In this document: positions 13,175 through 23,581 of the stretch, piece by piece | Layout: each line of letters starts with the position of its first letter | Position numbering within the stretch: the stretch's first letter is position 1 | DNA from: Rhyzopertha dominica | Lineage: Eukaryota > Arthropoda > Insecta > Coleoptera > Bostrichidae | Length of the DNA: 64,000 nucleotides | Assembly: GCA_025024175.1 (NCBI GenBank) | Contig: QCXZ01000064.1 | Location: 43,731,325-43,795,324 of the forward strand | Direction of reading: 5' to 3' | Notes under the pieces: model-generated | The model's input: the letters and a program-made list of their open reading frames with translations, nothing else | Database searches by the model: none | Told to the model about the DNA's origin: nothing | Translations under genes and position numbers: made by a program

Positions 13175-14380
13175 AATTGAATTTCTTGGAGGCTGCCCTT
13201 TCCCTCAAAAACACAAAAAATTATAACGTAGTTGAGCCACCGGGCGGAACATGGCTTTGTAGAAGGAATAGGCCGCCGCGCTTGCGCAAATGACGTAGCT
13301 GCCAGGATTAATCGTAGAGTGAAAGTATTCCGCTGTAGAAGACATTTGTTGCACACATTAGTCGATACGACCTGTGTATGTCTAGGCTTACGGTTTTATT
13401 AAATTGCAACATAAGGCTCAGATTTGACCTGGGTACTTTAGTTGAAATGTGAGCGTCCTGAACTTGATATTAATAATATGAATACGATTTTAGCATAAGT
13501 TCCACAATCGATGCGATTTCCTCCTAAAAGTGACGCGCCATATAAATGTCCCCAATGCATATAATTAGGCGGAACCGGGAGAGAAGAAAAATAATTAGAG
13601 GTAGTTTGCAAACGAGACACGTCATTAATATTGTCTCACGTGTGATAAGAGAGAACGGCGCCCTCGTGTGCTATACGACTGACAAAAAGGGCTGACGAAG
13701 CTGGCGACCAACTCACTTTGTCTAATTAGCACCCGCGACGCATTAGGAAAGCGCTCCGTATGGTAGTGAGGGTAATTACTGGTGGGGCGTTTTCCCACCG
13801 GTCGCTTATAAAGTTTTTTTGGGACAACCTTTCCGTTTGTATTGTATACATCGCAAACATTACTTGGATGGATTCAGTTATATGGGCTTTCGTGTTTCAG
13901 AACGTTTAGAAAAGGTTGGTGAAGCACTTAAAAGCAAAGTGAAGAGTTTTCGTAACACAGCCGTTCAATATAAACAATACCAAAGATGTGGGTACTTACA
14001 TACCTTAAATATCTGCAATATACTGATTTTCAGTTACGTGCACTGTGAGTGTAAAGTATATAATAAAACTGACTAATTTTTAATGTTATGTGTTACCTAA
14101 CAAATTTTCCGCGAATTATTGAAATTTTATTTGTAAATCTATTACTTGCTGCTTCAGCCAGTGGCGGCGTAACAGGGAGCACCTTAAAAAATCAAATAGC
14201 AAAGGGAGACAAATACAACATCGATCGATTCAAGTATTATCTATTTGAAAAGAGGTTTCTAAACTATTTGATTAAAGCAAGGAAAACGGTACCTACTTTG
14301 AATTTTCTTTATTAATCAATACAAACATCAATTTTTGACCGAACAAACAAATAGTCCAAATATATAATCAAAAAAGATCC
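13175..14380. other. non-coding stretch with G+C-richer island
   Basis: The patch at about 13500-13815 is richer in G+C than its surroundings and contains CACGTG, a TAATTAG homeodomain-type core and TATAAAG at about 13806. This could be a cis-regulatory block, but the motifs are short and common. Elsewhere I see no gene. The short open frames at 13819-14076 and 14088-14315 show no family features. Confidence 0.35.
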
Positions 14381-14614
14381 TCAAAACAAGCCCCACCGAC
14401 TTCTTAACAAATTGCCAAATACATTACGGATCATCTGTGTAATGTACCGTATTTTTATATCTCTCGCCATTAAGTCATCGATTTTATCGGGTTTTGCTCT
14501 GTATACCTTTCTATTTAGGTATCTCAATAAAAAATAATCGCTAGGGTGTTAAATCTCATGACCGCGCAGGGCTTCCCAGAGGTCTTTTCGTCCAATCGAA
14601 TGATCCAAAAAGTT
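14381..14614 (-). pseudogene. mariner-type (DDE) transposase C-terminal remnant
   Basis: On the minus strand the sequence reads SFDWTKRPLGSPARS, a stop, then DLTP. This corresponds to the conserved WPPRSPDLTPLDYF region just before the last catalytic acid of Tc1/mariner-like transposases. After a second stop and a frame change it continues DYFLLRYLNRKVYRAKPD, then KIDDLMARDIKIRYI, and ends RSRWGLF-stop. The typical order of D[YF]FLWGYLK, KVY and the tail helix is preserved. The transposase would cut and join DNA at TA sites. The reading frame is disrupted at least three times. The N-terminal two thirds are not found. Confidence 0.75.
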
Positions 14615-14901
14615 TGGTTTAAAAAGTTACGTAGTAGCTCAGCGTAGTATTCGTATCGGAGTAAATTTGAGGCAAATCTGGATCTACTGGATTTGGTATA
14701 ACACAGATAACGCTCAAAAAATTTAAATACATACCTTTACAGTAATGTGGCCGTAAAGTTATGTCTCCCGGTATTCCCGTCCAAATGTTGGTTTTTGTCT
14801 ATACTGCTTATCAAGTTTTTACATCCAGTATCGGTAATTTTCCCCAGTTTAGCCTTATAACGTCTGTTCCGTACGCTGCGGCAGTCTGTTTTGGTCAATT
14901 G
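14615..14901. other. spacer upstream of the hammerhead, probable retroelement sequence
   Basis: The last 40 bp before the hammerhead (from about 14870) resemble sequence before the second hammerhead copy at 60.55 kb: both contain a (C/G)TTTTGGTCA-like block about 10-20 nt upstream of the ribozyme. This suggests the repeat unit begins at or before 14870. No protein frame is recognised. Confidence 0.35.
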
Positions 14902-14960
14902 ATTCGGTATGCCTGCCTGAAGAGCTCCAACAAGGGCGAAACTAGTCGTAGGCTCCGAAT
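14902..14960 (+). ncRNA. type I hammerhead ribozyme (retroelement-type, short stem III)
   Basis: All core elements occur in the right order. Stem I is ATTCGG (14902-14907), an internal loop TAT, then GCCTGC (14911-14916). The core CTGAAGA at 14917-14923 fits CUGANGA. Stem II is GCTC/GGGC (14924-14927 and 14934-14937) with loop CAACAA. GAA follows at 14938-14940. A two-base-pair stem III, AC/GT with loop TA, spans 14941-14946. The cleavage-site C is at 14947, giving a GUC triplet. The 3' strand of stem I is GTAGGC (14948-14953), a T bulge, then CCGAAT (14955-14960), perfectly complementary to the outer stem. Very short stem III hammerheads are known from Penelope-like elements and retrozymes, where they process the element RNA. 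Cleavage would fall after 14947. Activity is inferred. Confidence 0.85.
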
Positions 14961-15393
14961 GTATTGGCCAGAACAGATGTCAATTTGCCGATTAACTTCT
15001 CCATTTAGAGTAGAAGTTGATTGATCGGTAAAAGTTATTTTGGTCATCAAAGCATGATTTCCGTTACACATTTTCGACATAGTTTTACAAGACTCTAACC
15101 GGTGATCCGGATCATTTTGATTTAATTCATGGACTAGTCTGAACTGATATCATTTTGCAATTTATTTTTGTAAAGTGGGTAGAGTAGTTTTATTTCAACC
15201 GGTATCTTCGAGCGTCCACTCTTGGACCGATCTCAAACATTTCGTTTTTACCAGAATTTGTAGTATCAAATATAGTGTACATACACTATCTACTTTTTCA
15301 GTTAAATGTATTCTGAATTTTAGCCACACATGGAATTTAACACATCAAATACAGTAAACTAGCAGATAACATCTGCTAATATTAATATAACTA
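14961..15393. other. non-coding stretch downstream of the hammerhead; short hairpin
   Basis: It may include the body of the hammerhead-bearing repeat, but no reverse transcriptase frame is recognised. At 15360-15378 an 8-bp stem with a three-base loop (TAGCAGAT, AAC, ATCTGCTA) immediately precedes the larger palindrome. Confidence 0.35.
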
Positions 15394-15490
15394 GAAAACG
15401 AACAAACAAGTGCTTAAAATAAGTAAAGACGTTAAGTTAACGGAATACGTAACGTCATTACATATTTTAAGCACTTGTTTGTTCGTTTAC
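15394..15490. repeat. compact nested palindrome (~27-bp arms)
   Basis: The arms AACGAACAAACAAGTGCTTA (within 15396-15420) and its exact complement (within 15463-15487) form a 25-27-bp stem. The 42-nt interior holds a second inverted pair, GACGTTA/TAACGTC, and the short palindrome CGTTAAGTTAACG. The whole unit could extrude as a cruciform or give a hairpin RNA. It may be a tiny foldback element. No coding content. Confidence 0.75.
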
Positions 15491-17074
15491 TGTAAACCAA
15501 ACAAATTATCCATGGCTTTTGATTTACACTTTCTTGAAGATTGATGATGTTGCTGTATTGCAGGGTTAATTTAGTGCTGAATTCCCAAAAATTACTTTAT
15601 GCACTGAAAATTGTTGCATTGAATTCACAAATATCAAATTTTAATAAAAATAGTCAAACGGAGATTACTAGTCTTACAATAATACCTATTTTTTCTGCTG
15701 CAATTTAGAAAAAAACAATCCATTTTTTTCATAAAGATCGTCCAGCAAGGTGATAATTTTTGTCATCGCCAATAAAATGTCTGTCAAAAATGGCATAATA
15801 GCTATTTATGTAACAAGGCAGTAAAGTGGCACTTTATCGAACGAGTTTGGAGATTGAGAACCGAGGCGAAGACGAGGGGAGCAAACAGACGAGTTCGATG
15901 AAGACACTTTATTGGCGTGTTGCATACAATGTTTTTTCGGCTACTACTACTATTACTTCCATTTGAAATGTTTAGAAGGTCTGGACTCACACTTCAGAAA
16001 ATACAAGATGTTTGAGGTTTTGTCTGTCACATTTGACATTTGCATTACGATAAATTATTTGACTGACATTTAGGAGCGTTGGCTTAGTTACCAGTCAGGT
16101 AAAGTATTTTACTGCCTAGGCAGGTAAAGAGCCGCTTTCTCGCGTTAAATGAGTACGATAAAGTTGTACTTTCCAATGTAGTAGCCGAAAAAACTAATTA
16201 TGTTACAGTAATATTTCGTGCGTCAAAAAATGCCAATTTAAAATTTGTTTCAAACACATTAAATAAAGCAGTTATGAACTTTCCAACATACTTTATGGTA
16301 GCACTATATTTAATGTTTCACTGGGTAGCCAAAAATATACTACCAGACACAGATTAAGAACACCCAGTAACATTTATTTATTTGAATAAACTTTGGTACA
16401 CTTTTTTTATTAGGACAAAAATCGAAAATTTTATCGGCATTGTCGAAACACTAGTTTTTGTGCTATCCGTAAAAAATTTTCATTAAAAATAGACTATTAT
16501 TATTATACTACTAATTACTATCACTACTAACTGATAGAATGCGAATAGTGGGTTTACAAAAGGCCAGTTTATATCTAGTAGTGGGTTGTTGTCGGGCTTG
16601 GTTCCAGGAAGGCCGAACTCGAAGGATGAAAGGTACAGGACTTCGGTGAAAAACCTCTGATGCTAGTATCGCCATTTCCGACTCTTGGTTCCAAAAGACC
16701 GCTCCACTCCTTGTAGCTTGCAGACCAGTGGCTTTCGAAAGATGGGAAGCTTATTGGGATGCGGATCGTTTTTTAATTGGATTTACTTGATTAACAAAGT
16801 CATTTTATCAAGGTTCGTCACATTTTGTAAAATATGAACTGATTTTGAAGATTCGATTAGAAGTGATTAGGTTTTCGAAACTACCCCTTCTTGTATACAT
16901 ATATTTGAAACAAATTATAAAACCCGAAAGAGTGCCAGGAGCCCAATAAATTTTATCTTAATTCGTCTACATAAGTGTAGCACGTGGGATATGTGTTACT
17001 GTTACTACTTATAAAGTAGTAAACCCTTGACCGTAAACCATTGTGCACTTCACATGTAGCTCTTATAATGAATT
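15491..17074. other. non-coding stretch with a possible small TIR element
   Basis: Apart from the candidate at 15816-16117, nothing coding is seen. A G+C-richer block at about 16560-16760 has no open frame or recognised family. Confidence 0.35.
15816..16117. mobile_element. possible small non-autonomous element with AGGCAGTAAA ends
   Basis: AGGCAGTAAAGT at 15816-15827 is matched by the inverse ATTTTACTGCCT at 16106-16117 (11 of 12). The left end continues into the palindrome TAAAGTGGCACTTTA (15822-15836). The right end sits in CTGCCTAGGCAG (16112-16123). A 302-bp unit is possible. No clear target duplication is visible, so the boundaries are uncertain. Confidence 0.3.
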
Positions 17075-17311
17075 TCAACTATAAAATAGTTGAGTCGCCA
17101 ATTTCCTGAAACTTAGCTCTACTCCTGAATCACCAAACATTCCCAGAAAGCTCGCTTTCGTCGATGCGGGGGGTGAAGGGTGCGCTTGTCCTGCCAGAGC
17201 AGTTCCTGAAAACGAGCCCAGCATTCGCAGAAGCAGCTCTGGCGGGAGAAACGGGTCGATACAAACACTGGCGGCGGCACTGTGCCCAAAAGCATCGTTC
17301 CTGGTGGCCAT
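17075..17311 (-). CDS. candidate host exon: G+C-rich open frame, unknown protein
   Basis: A 78-codon minus-strand frame begins MATRNDAFGHSAAASV, continues through DPFLPPELLLRMLG and SFLGMFGDSG, and ends at a stop at 17075. It sits in a block (about 17130-17360) much richer in G+C than its AT-rich surroundings. Upstream the same frame stays open to about 17370, giving an Ala-, Ser- and Glu-containing stretch. A pyrimidine-rich tract ending in AG (TTCTTTTTTAG) occurs on the minus strand near 17385 and could be a splice acceptor. A second frame over the same bases is also open, so coding is not proven. I do not recognise the family. The composition (Ala, Ser, Pro, Leu) would fit a low-complexity part of a regulatory protein, but that is a guess. 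Confidence 0.3.
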   Translation of the reverse strand: MATRNDAFGHSAAASVCIDPFLPPELLLRMLGSFSGTALAGQAHPSPPASTKASFLGMFGDSGVELSFRKLATQLFYS

Positions 17312-18539
17312 GGCGACGGTATCCGCCCCCTCACACCTGAAAGCGGCTTCAGAAGCATTGACGCATCAGCGGCGTGGACCTCATCAGACTAAAAAAGAAT
17401 TGGGCGAGTTGTTGATTTAAAGGGATCCACAATAATTGAATTACTTACGTAGTACTGTATTTACATAAAGTATTCGACTTCCGCTTAATAGATGAATGTA
17501 TCAGATAATTTGTTTTACATAATTCCAACAAAAAATTAGTGCTCTGAAACACAGACAACAAAACAAAGATGTAATATTCTGGAGGTTTATACTTTTTTGC
17601 AAGCATCACATCTGACGATTTACTTTAATTGAGTATTTATATTTGAAAAGTACAAGCAAGTGAATATGACCTTAAACGCTTATCACGTATTTTGAACGCT
17701 TTATTTGATGTATTTATTTTCAAAACGGAAAAATTCCCGCGTAAAACAACCTCTTGCGGTTGCATAGTCGTGTGACGTCAGTTAACATAATATGTATCAA
17801 TTTTGACAATGATGTGTTCAGGATTACTGTAGGTGGTATGTAGTGGCATTAAAGTTCCTAGATAGATAAAGTACCGCAATTCTAACGCCATATTGGTCAC
17901 AAACGTTGGCCAGAACAACTGTTTCGAAATTAAATGATAAGAAAAATACAATTTTGAATCTAATTTCAAAACCTTACATATTATATGTATTTTAAATATT
18001 ATTTTAGGTTTGAAATGGTGGTATTTTTCTTCAGAACTTACCATTTAGTTAGCTTTTGAGTGTAATTGTTATTTAATATGAATTATTTATTAATTATAAA
18101 GAATAAAATTTAAGAATTATTTCTGTTAACTATTATTTATTCTATTATTATTTAAAGTAAAAGAATTGGTAGCTTTAAGTTCATTTATAGTGCAAGTATA
18201 ACAATATAATCTCTGCACATTTGTCAGAAAAATAAATATTACACTAATTAGCTGACACAAAATGTACCTAATTCGTCACAAAACTGTGTATTTAAAAGAA
18301 TTTCTCATTGCAACACTTCTACTACTTCTATTGATTGAAATTTTCTTGATAGCACCATTTTTTTAACCAAAAAATAAATTCTACACTTTACTTGTCATGA
18401 GGGTATCACTTTAGGATATACCATCTTTGTAACGAAAATGTATTTTCACATCAGTTTTCGGCATTAATTTAAATGCTTGATTTTAGTTACTTTACAAATC
18501 AATATTCCTTAATACGTACGTAATTTATGACGGTAGTAC
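17312..18539. other. non-coding AT-rich stretch, nothing recognised
   Basis: Except for the end of the G+C-rich island up to about 17400, the interval is strongly AT-rich with only chance ORFs. Confidence 0.4.
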
Positions 18540-19075
18540 TATACTTATTTATATACCAAATGTTGGTAAAGTAACACATAAAATTAAAAATAAGGGTTAA
18601 TTGCAAAAATTCGAATAAACTCTGAAATAGGTAACTTAAGATTTATAAAAAGCTTTATTTTAAGACGACTGAAACAAATAGTCTGCTACTATGACGAAGG
18701 TATGTCCTCATAAAATGTTTTTTTTAATAGAACTATAGGTATGCGTTTTCGTTTCTTTCAAGCCCTTGTTATCAAAGGAATTAAACCACTATGTGATTTG
18801 GCATAAAAAACAATAAATGGTTTTTTAACATGTGCATTATCACTTTTTATCACTATAAGATTTTGTAGTATTTTGCTTTAATTGATCGACAATACACTTG
18901 TGAACAGTCAATTTACAATTTGACACATTTAATCGATCTATATGACATCTCAAAAATTGTTTTAGGAAATAACGTGGGGTAAACCTGTAGGTACTTTACT
19001 TTTCTTTCGACTGCACTAAGCACTTGTTGCATATCTTGAGTCTTAATTCTTCCTTAGAAGATAGTTCCAAAAATA
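18540..19075. repeat. dispersed repeat, copy 1
   Basis: Sequence from 18540 to about 18785 is similar to 28150-28400, sharing GTAACRCATAAA, TTGCAAAAATTC, CTGAAAYAGGTAA and AGCTTTATT. From about 18785 to 19075 it is similar to 29520-29815, sharing TTTGGCATAAAAA, CAGTCAATTTACA, ATCTATATGA, AACGTGGG and TAAACCTGT. In this copy the two parts are contiguous. The repeat runs into the RT fragment that begins near 19024, so it may be a LINE untranslated region or an older unrelated insertion. Confidence 0.65.
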
Positions 19076-19515
19076 TAAATCGTATACCTGAAAACTTTTG
19101 CACGGCAGACGACTTGAATAATTTTTTTCTTAATAACCTTATGAAAAATTTTACACCTCTAAAAGAGCTCGCCAAATATTGTTGGATTTTTCGAAAGCAT
19201 TCGATACAATTAATTATGAGCTTCCAATATACCTTGGCTTTAAAATTATTTAAAGTTTACTTTTCCAACAGAACTTAATCTGTAGCTTTGAATGGAAATC
19301 AGTCCATCAATGGCTGTCTAACCTGTGGTGTTCCTCATGGATCTATATCAGGGCTAATATTATTTACTATATATAAGTCTCAGTGATGATTAAAGATATT
19401 CAGTTTTGCAAGTCACACTGACAGACAGTCAACTGTATTATTCAATTTCAGACAGTCCTTAAAACTAATGTTCAACACATAAATAATGATCTGGTCCATA
19501 ATAACAGATTTTTGC
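19024..19515 (+). pseudogene. LINE reverse transcriptase fragment, heavily decayed
   Basis: The plus strand gives TADDLNNFFLNNL, a linker motif typical before the RT domain. After an apparent internal deletion comes LLDFSKAFDTINYELP (about 19180-19230). A frame change and a stop follow, then SVALNGNQSINGCLTCGV and GVPHGSISGLILFTIY, the RT block B/C region with Q to H and G to S substitutions. Beyond it, the fragment DSQLYYSISDSP at about 19430 fits the residues after the catalytic ADD. The frame runs into a (TA)n tract at 19521. The clade is probably CR1/Jockey-like. Several frameshifts make it inactive. Confidence 0.7.
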
Positions 19516-19518
19516 ATG

Positions 19519-19520
<2 letters not shown>

Positions 19521-19555
<35 letters not shown>
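19521..19555. repeat. (TA)n microsatellite
   Basis: About 17 TA units. It separates the plus-strand LINE fragment on its left from the 3' end of the minus-strand R2-type LINE on its right. Confidence 0.95.
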
Positions 19556-19558
<3 letters not shown>

Positions 19559-20965
19559 GAGTCTTTTCCCACTATAATTGGCAGGATGCTGACAATCTGC
19601 ATATCCTACATCTGCCGTTCTTCATCAGCAAGAGGTCAATACTTATTAATCTTCTCCGTATGCATCCTCCGATATTGCACGGGAGGGATACTGCAAAGTC
19701 TACCACCTATAATTGTTCTCTTCTCCCCCTTGAAGGTAAGCATCAGGTGGGGGATGTTGTTAGGTATGGTAAACCCTAAAATATCTCCTTCGGAGGCCCA
19801 GGTTTATTATCTTGCCTACCCTGTCTTGTCTATCAAGGTAGGTCTTCAAGACTAGCACAGAAAAGCCTGCCACCAGGTTGCAAGTCCTCTTTCTCATCAC
19901 ACATTCGGTACCTTACGTCTGCTAGTTTTTCACTAAGTATTCTTCTTCGTTAAGCTTTCGTTACAATTGCTTGGCCCTGTATAGCGGTTATGAAGCCTTC
20001 TGTTTCCGCAAACAGATTGTCAGTTCTTAAATAAGTCGTAGACGCATTGGTGTCAATAGCCTCTCCATTTACTAGCTCTGGGTATCTCATGTGTAATGAC
20101 TTTACTTTTCTAAGTAATCAGTTGTTCTTCCACACTAGGGACAGGTGTTTAAAATTTTTATCAGCTAGTTTTTTTAAAGGCGTAGCTCTTTTGTCTCCGA
20201 GGATCACGGTTCTCTGCAGTTCGCTTTTCTAGGTCTTCGTGAAGAAATATTCCCTTAAGTTTTGTACTTGGTTGTGGTGCCTAACTACCACATCCGGAAT
20301 ACCTTGCGTCCGTGACTACGGCCAAGTGAATTCTTTCTACTGAGGATTATGAGTGGCGCGCACGGTATTTTCGAAATTCTTTTCTCGTTCAACGTTCATG
20401 TTGTTGAGCTCCGTTTTTGTCCACTCAATTATTCTAAAACTATAGGTAAGAATGGACGAGGCATAGGTGTTAAGAGCCTTAGCTTTATTTCTAGCGGATA
20501 TGTTTGTACGAAGTATCGCGCGGAGTCGATCGAAGTATGCATCTGAAGTTGTTTGCTTAGCCGATTTGAAGTATATCCCTCTTGCTTGTAGGTACCCAAG
20601 GCACGTGTATTCTTCGTCCTCCTGCATTGCTGTAATCATTCTTTGGCCCTGAGGCCAAACTTAAAATCGTTCATGTTTGGTTCATTTTCCCTTCTCCATG
20701 GAACCAATTTTACATTTGTCCAACCCGAATCTAATCTGGATATCAGTGCTATGCCGTGTAACACACGTTAATAGATCTTGTAAGTATTTCAAGCTGTTCG
20801 TGTAAAGTTTCAGGTCGTCCACGTACCAGAGATGACTCAGCCAGACGCCCGTTTCCGGCAATACATAACCCTTATTCTGCCTATTAAGTTAGTAGAGTCG
20901 TCAAGTGTCGGAGTGCTAGGCAGAAACGCAAAGGACTCAACGCGCCTCCTACAGTATACATCTGT
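19556..20965 (-). mobile_element. 5'-truncated R2/R4-type LINE with C-terminal endonuclease remnant
   Basis: Read on minus, the element starts near 20965 with ALSPLRFCLAL (RT block before the active site), then LPETGVWLSHL and the intact catalytic WYVDDLKLY at about 20825. The next segment is RFGLDKCKIGSMEKGK. The open frame 20337-20639 gives YTCLGYLQARGIYFKSA and TYASSILTYSFRIIEWTK. Downstream (about 20150-19860) come DKNFKHLSLVWKNN, MRYPELVNGEAIDTNAST, FAETEGFITAIQGQAIV and RYRMCDEKEDLQ. The last part (about 19760-19560) gives KINKY, PLADEERQM and VSILPIIVGKDSQ. This order, with an RT, a Cys-containing region and a restriction-like endonuclease tail, is that of R2/R4-type LINEs. Frameshifts and stops are many. 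The 3' end touches the (TA)n tract. The exact clade is inferred. Confidence 0.75.
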
Positions 20966-21032
20966 CATCATCATTATCATCTTTATCATTATTGTTATTA
21001 TTATTATTTTTAGTATTATTACATCATCTGTA
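20966..21032. repeat. imperfect (ATC/ATT)n microsatellite
   Basis: CATCATCATTATCATC followed by ATTATTGTTATTATT-type repeats lies directly at the truncated 5' end of the R2-type LINE. Confidence 0.8.
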
Positions 21033-22789
21033 TATTCCAATGAAACTGAATGAATTCAGCATCTACAGATGCTAGAATTTACAGATACTCCTTTGTCAAC
21101 TTATACCAAGTGAATCCGAATGGATAGTAAATGTTTACCTGAATTGGAAAAATTTAGTTTCATCCTTCAAGTTAAAACTTTTTAAAATGTGTAGGTAGGT
21201 AGGTAGAACTGATTGAAAAGTTGGTGAGGATACTTTTCTTAAAAAAAAATCTGTAGAAATCTAGAGGTTGGTTCATCCTGTCTCTCGAGAATGTTGAATT
21301 TGAAGAAAGAAAAATACTGTGCATGTGCAGTAACAGTTAACAATGCACTGTGAAAATTGTCAACATCCAGCATTCTAATAATAAATGGCAAATGCTGATA
21401 CATCGGAGTTTGAGAAATAAACGTGAGGGAATTTTAATACAGTGCTGGAATTATCAAGCAGTAAGCAATAAGATACATTATTTGTATGCGTATTGTTCTC
21501 AGCGGCAGATTTAATATACAATGTGTTCCTGGATAAATGATAATGATAAATATAAATTATAATGAAGTTTCGAAATTACATATCTTTTTTAAGAAGACCC
21601 CTTTGTTTTGTGCTAGAATTATTTTCCAAAAATCACATAGTCTTTTTATGTTTATACGAATAATAATATAGTGGCATGAAGAGAAAGTTTCATCAATACT
21701 CGTTGACATTTTATAATAGCACTTTTCGAATAATTACACAAGGTAGTGATAAATAGATGTCAGAGTTGCAAATTTAACTAAATCTGACGTCTACATAGTT
21801 ACGTTACATGGAAATAAATGTTAATTATCTACCGATTTAAATTTATTAATAACGTAACGGAACTCTGAGCCTAGTTGAATTTTATTCATATTTAATCACC
21901 TTATTTGGTCGATGTTGGGTGTTTTGAGTACCACATGTTCCGCCACTGGGCAAACGCTGACCCTTGCCGATCCTGGGGATTTATCCACTGAGTCTGCCCA
22001 GCCTTCCCATAAAATATGCATGCTGCCGCAGTTACATGCGTTGTGCGGGCAACACTTTGGCTCTGTTTTATGTGCGTTACATTATATTTTTTATGTCAGT
22101 GATGTTACTANGAATTCCAGAAATCTTTAAAATTGTCGCTTCTATGTAAAAAACAATGCTAACTATTAAGTGATTTTGTATTCGGAAATGCCACCTTTTT
22201 CTGTTTACAGGTCAAGTAGTTGGATATAATTTCTAGACACAATGATTTACAAAACAATCAATACAGCATTTGCCCAGAAGTATATATTATCATTCAATTT
22301 GCATGATTACAAAGCTACTTAACGCTCTGCTTTTGTTTTTGATTCCTCATCATTTTAATATTGTCGCATGCGACAAAAAATGACGTGCACCTTTCCATAT
22401 AGTCTACGAAAATGGAATTGTTAAACGAATTCCTTTCTGAGACAAAATTTCCACTAATTTTCCCCTCTCCCGAAACAACATAAGTAAGTGGGATACTAAA
22501 GGCTAATAAATAGTATTTATGTTGGCAATTATTTAACAAAGGTCCTCCTTTCTCTTATTTTTAGTAAACTTCAGGTAACTGGGACGCACTCTGTAAACTC
22601 CATAAATTTGTGAATAATCAAAATATAAATTCATCACTCTTAAATTCTGTACATCATTGTAACGTTATAAATCAAGCCTCTTGCTTGTTCACGAAACCTA
22701 AAAAAGGAAATAAGTGATTTTGAAAAAACAGCTACGAACTGCCAATAGTCGCAAGCCCTCAAAGCATCGAAATTTTTGTCTTAGAAAGA
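21033..22789. other. non-coding stretch, nothing recognised
   Basis: Contains a short (GTAG)n run near 21191-21206 and an unresolved base at 22111. A slightly G+C-richer part at 21910-22080 has an open frame of about 60-70 codons without family features. Confidence 0.4.
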
Positions 22790-23510
22790 CGTAAGAAGAA
22801 GGATTCTCCGTCGACATTTTCTGCAATTCTAATATTCTAGGCACTTTGGTGCTATATTTGTTGCCCCATTGGCGTTTCCTTTTTTGTTTCTTGCGCCACT
22901 GCCCATATTTTTCTACTCATATGTGACTAACTATTGGAAAATTATTGCTTTGTACACACTGACTTTAAATTTTATCGTTGTGTTTTTATTATTTAGAAGT
23001 CCTCGCAGCCTTTATTTTTTTCTGATATCTTCTTCTTAATTCCTGTTCCTGTTCTTAGCCATATGAATTAATTTTTTCTTTCAATTTGGTATGTATATCT
23101 TTTAGTTGTTGTACAACGCAGTATATCTTTGCAAATTTATAGCATTATAAGCTTGAGTTATCATCTTAAGTGCTGCATCGTCCGCAATCGCCATACACTG
23201 AAGTTACAAATGCGGTGTGTTTTTCATATTATTACTGCCTATAGTACACTGTCAAACAAAATTGATGACAGCAGACCGCCTATCTAAGCCCCAATTATAA
23301 TTCGAGTTTATCTATTTTTTGTTTTTTATTCTTACTAGACTTCAGGCTTTTGTTAAGATTAACTTTCCTTTGACTATAATTCTTCTAAAAGTTCATTTTT
23401 CATTATTCCGCCAAATACTTGTTTAAAATCCGCAAATAAGTATGTTTCTTTTCCATTTTCATAGATCTCTGCTTGGATTTCCATAATTGTTATTATCAAA
23501 GCTACCTGTA
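22790..23510 (-). pseudogene. RTE-like LINE reverse transcriptase remnant
   Basis: On minus, from about 23500 down, the sequence reads YLFADFKQVFGGIM then KNELLEEL (RT block A, expected D-[FY]-KQAFD-S). After a frame change comes IGGLLSSILFDSVL near 23270, matching the RQG-D-LSP-LFN block. MAIADDAALKMI at about 23200-23160 is the active-site block, with YADD changed to IADD. Further on, NTTIKFKVSVYKAIIF and LVTYE (about 22990-22930) match the thumb region where RTE elements read K-xx-Y-K-xxx-P-x-L-x-YG. Four or more disruptions separate these blocks. The order and spacing fit an RTE-type element, which uses an apurinic-like endonuclease not seen here. Confidence 0.65.
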
Positions 23511-23581
23511 TTATTAATAATGATTATAAGAATACTTAATGGTTTTTTTGCAGGTAAATATATTTCTGAAAAAATATTGCC

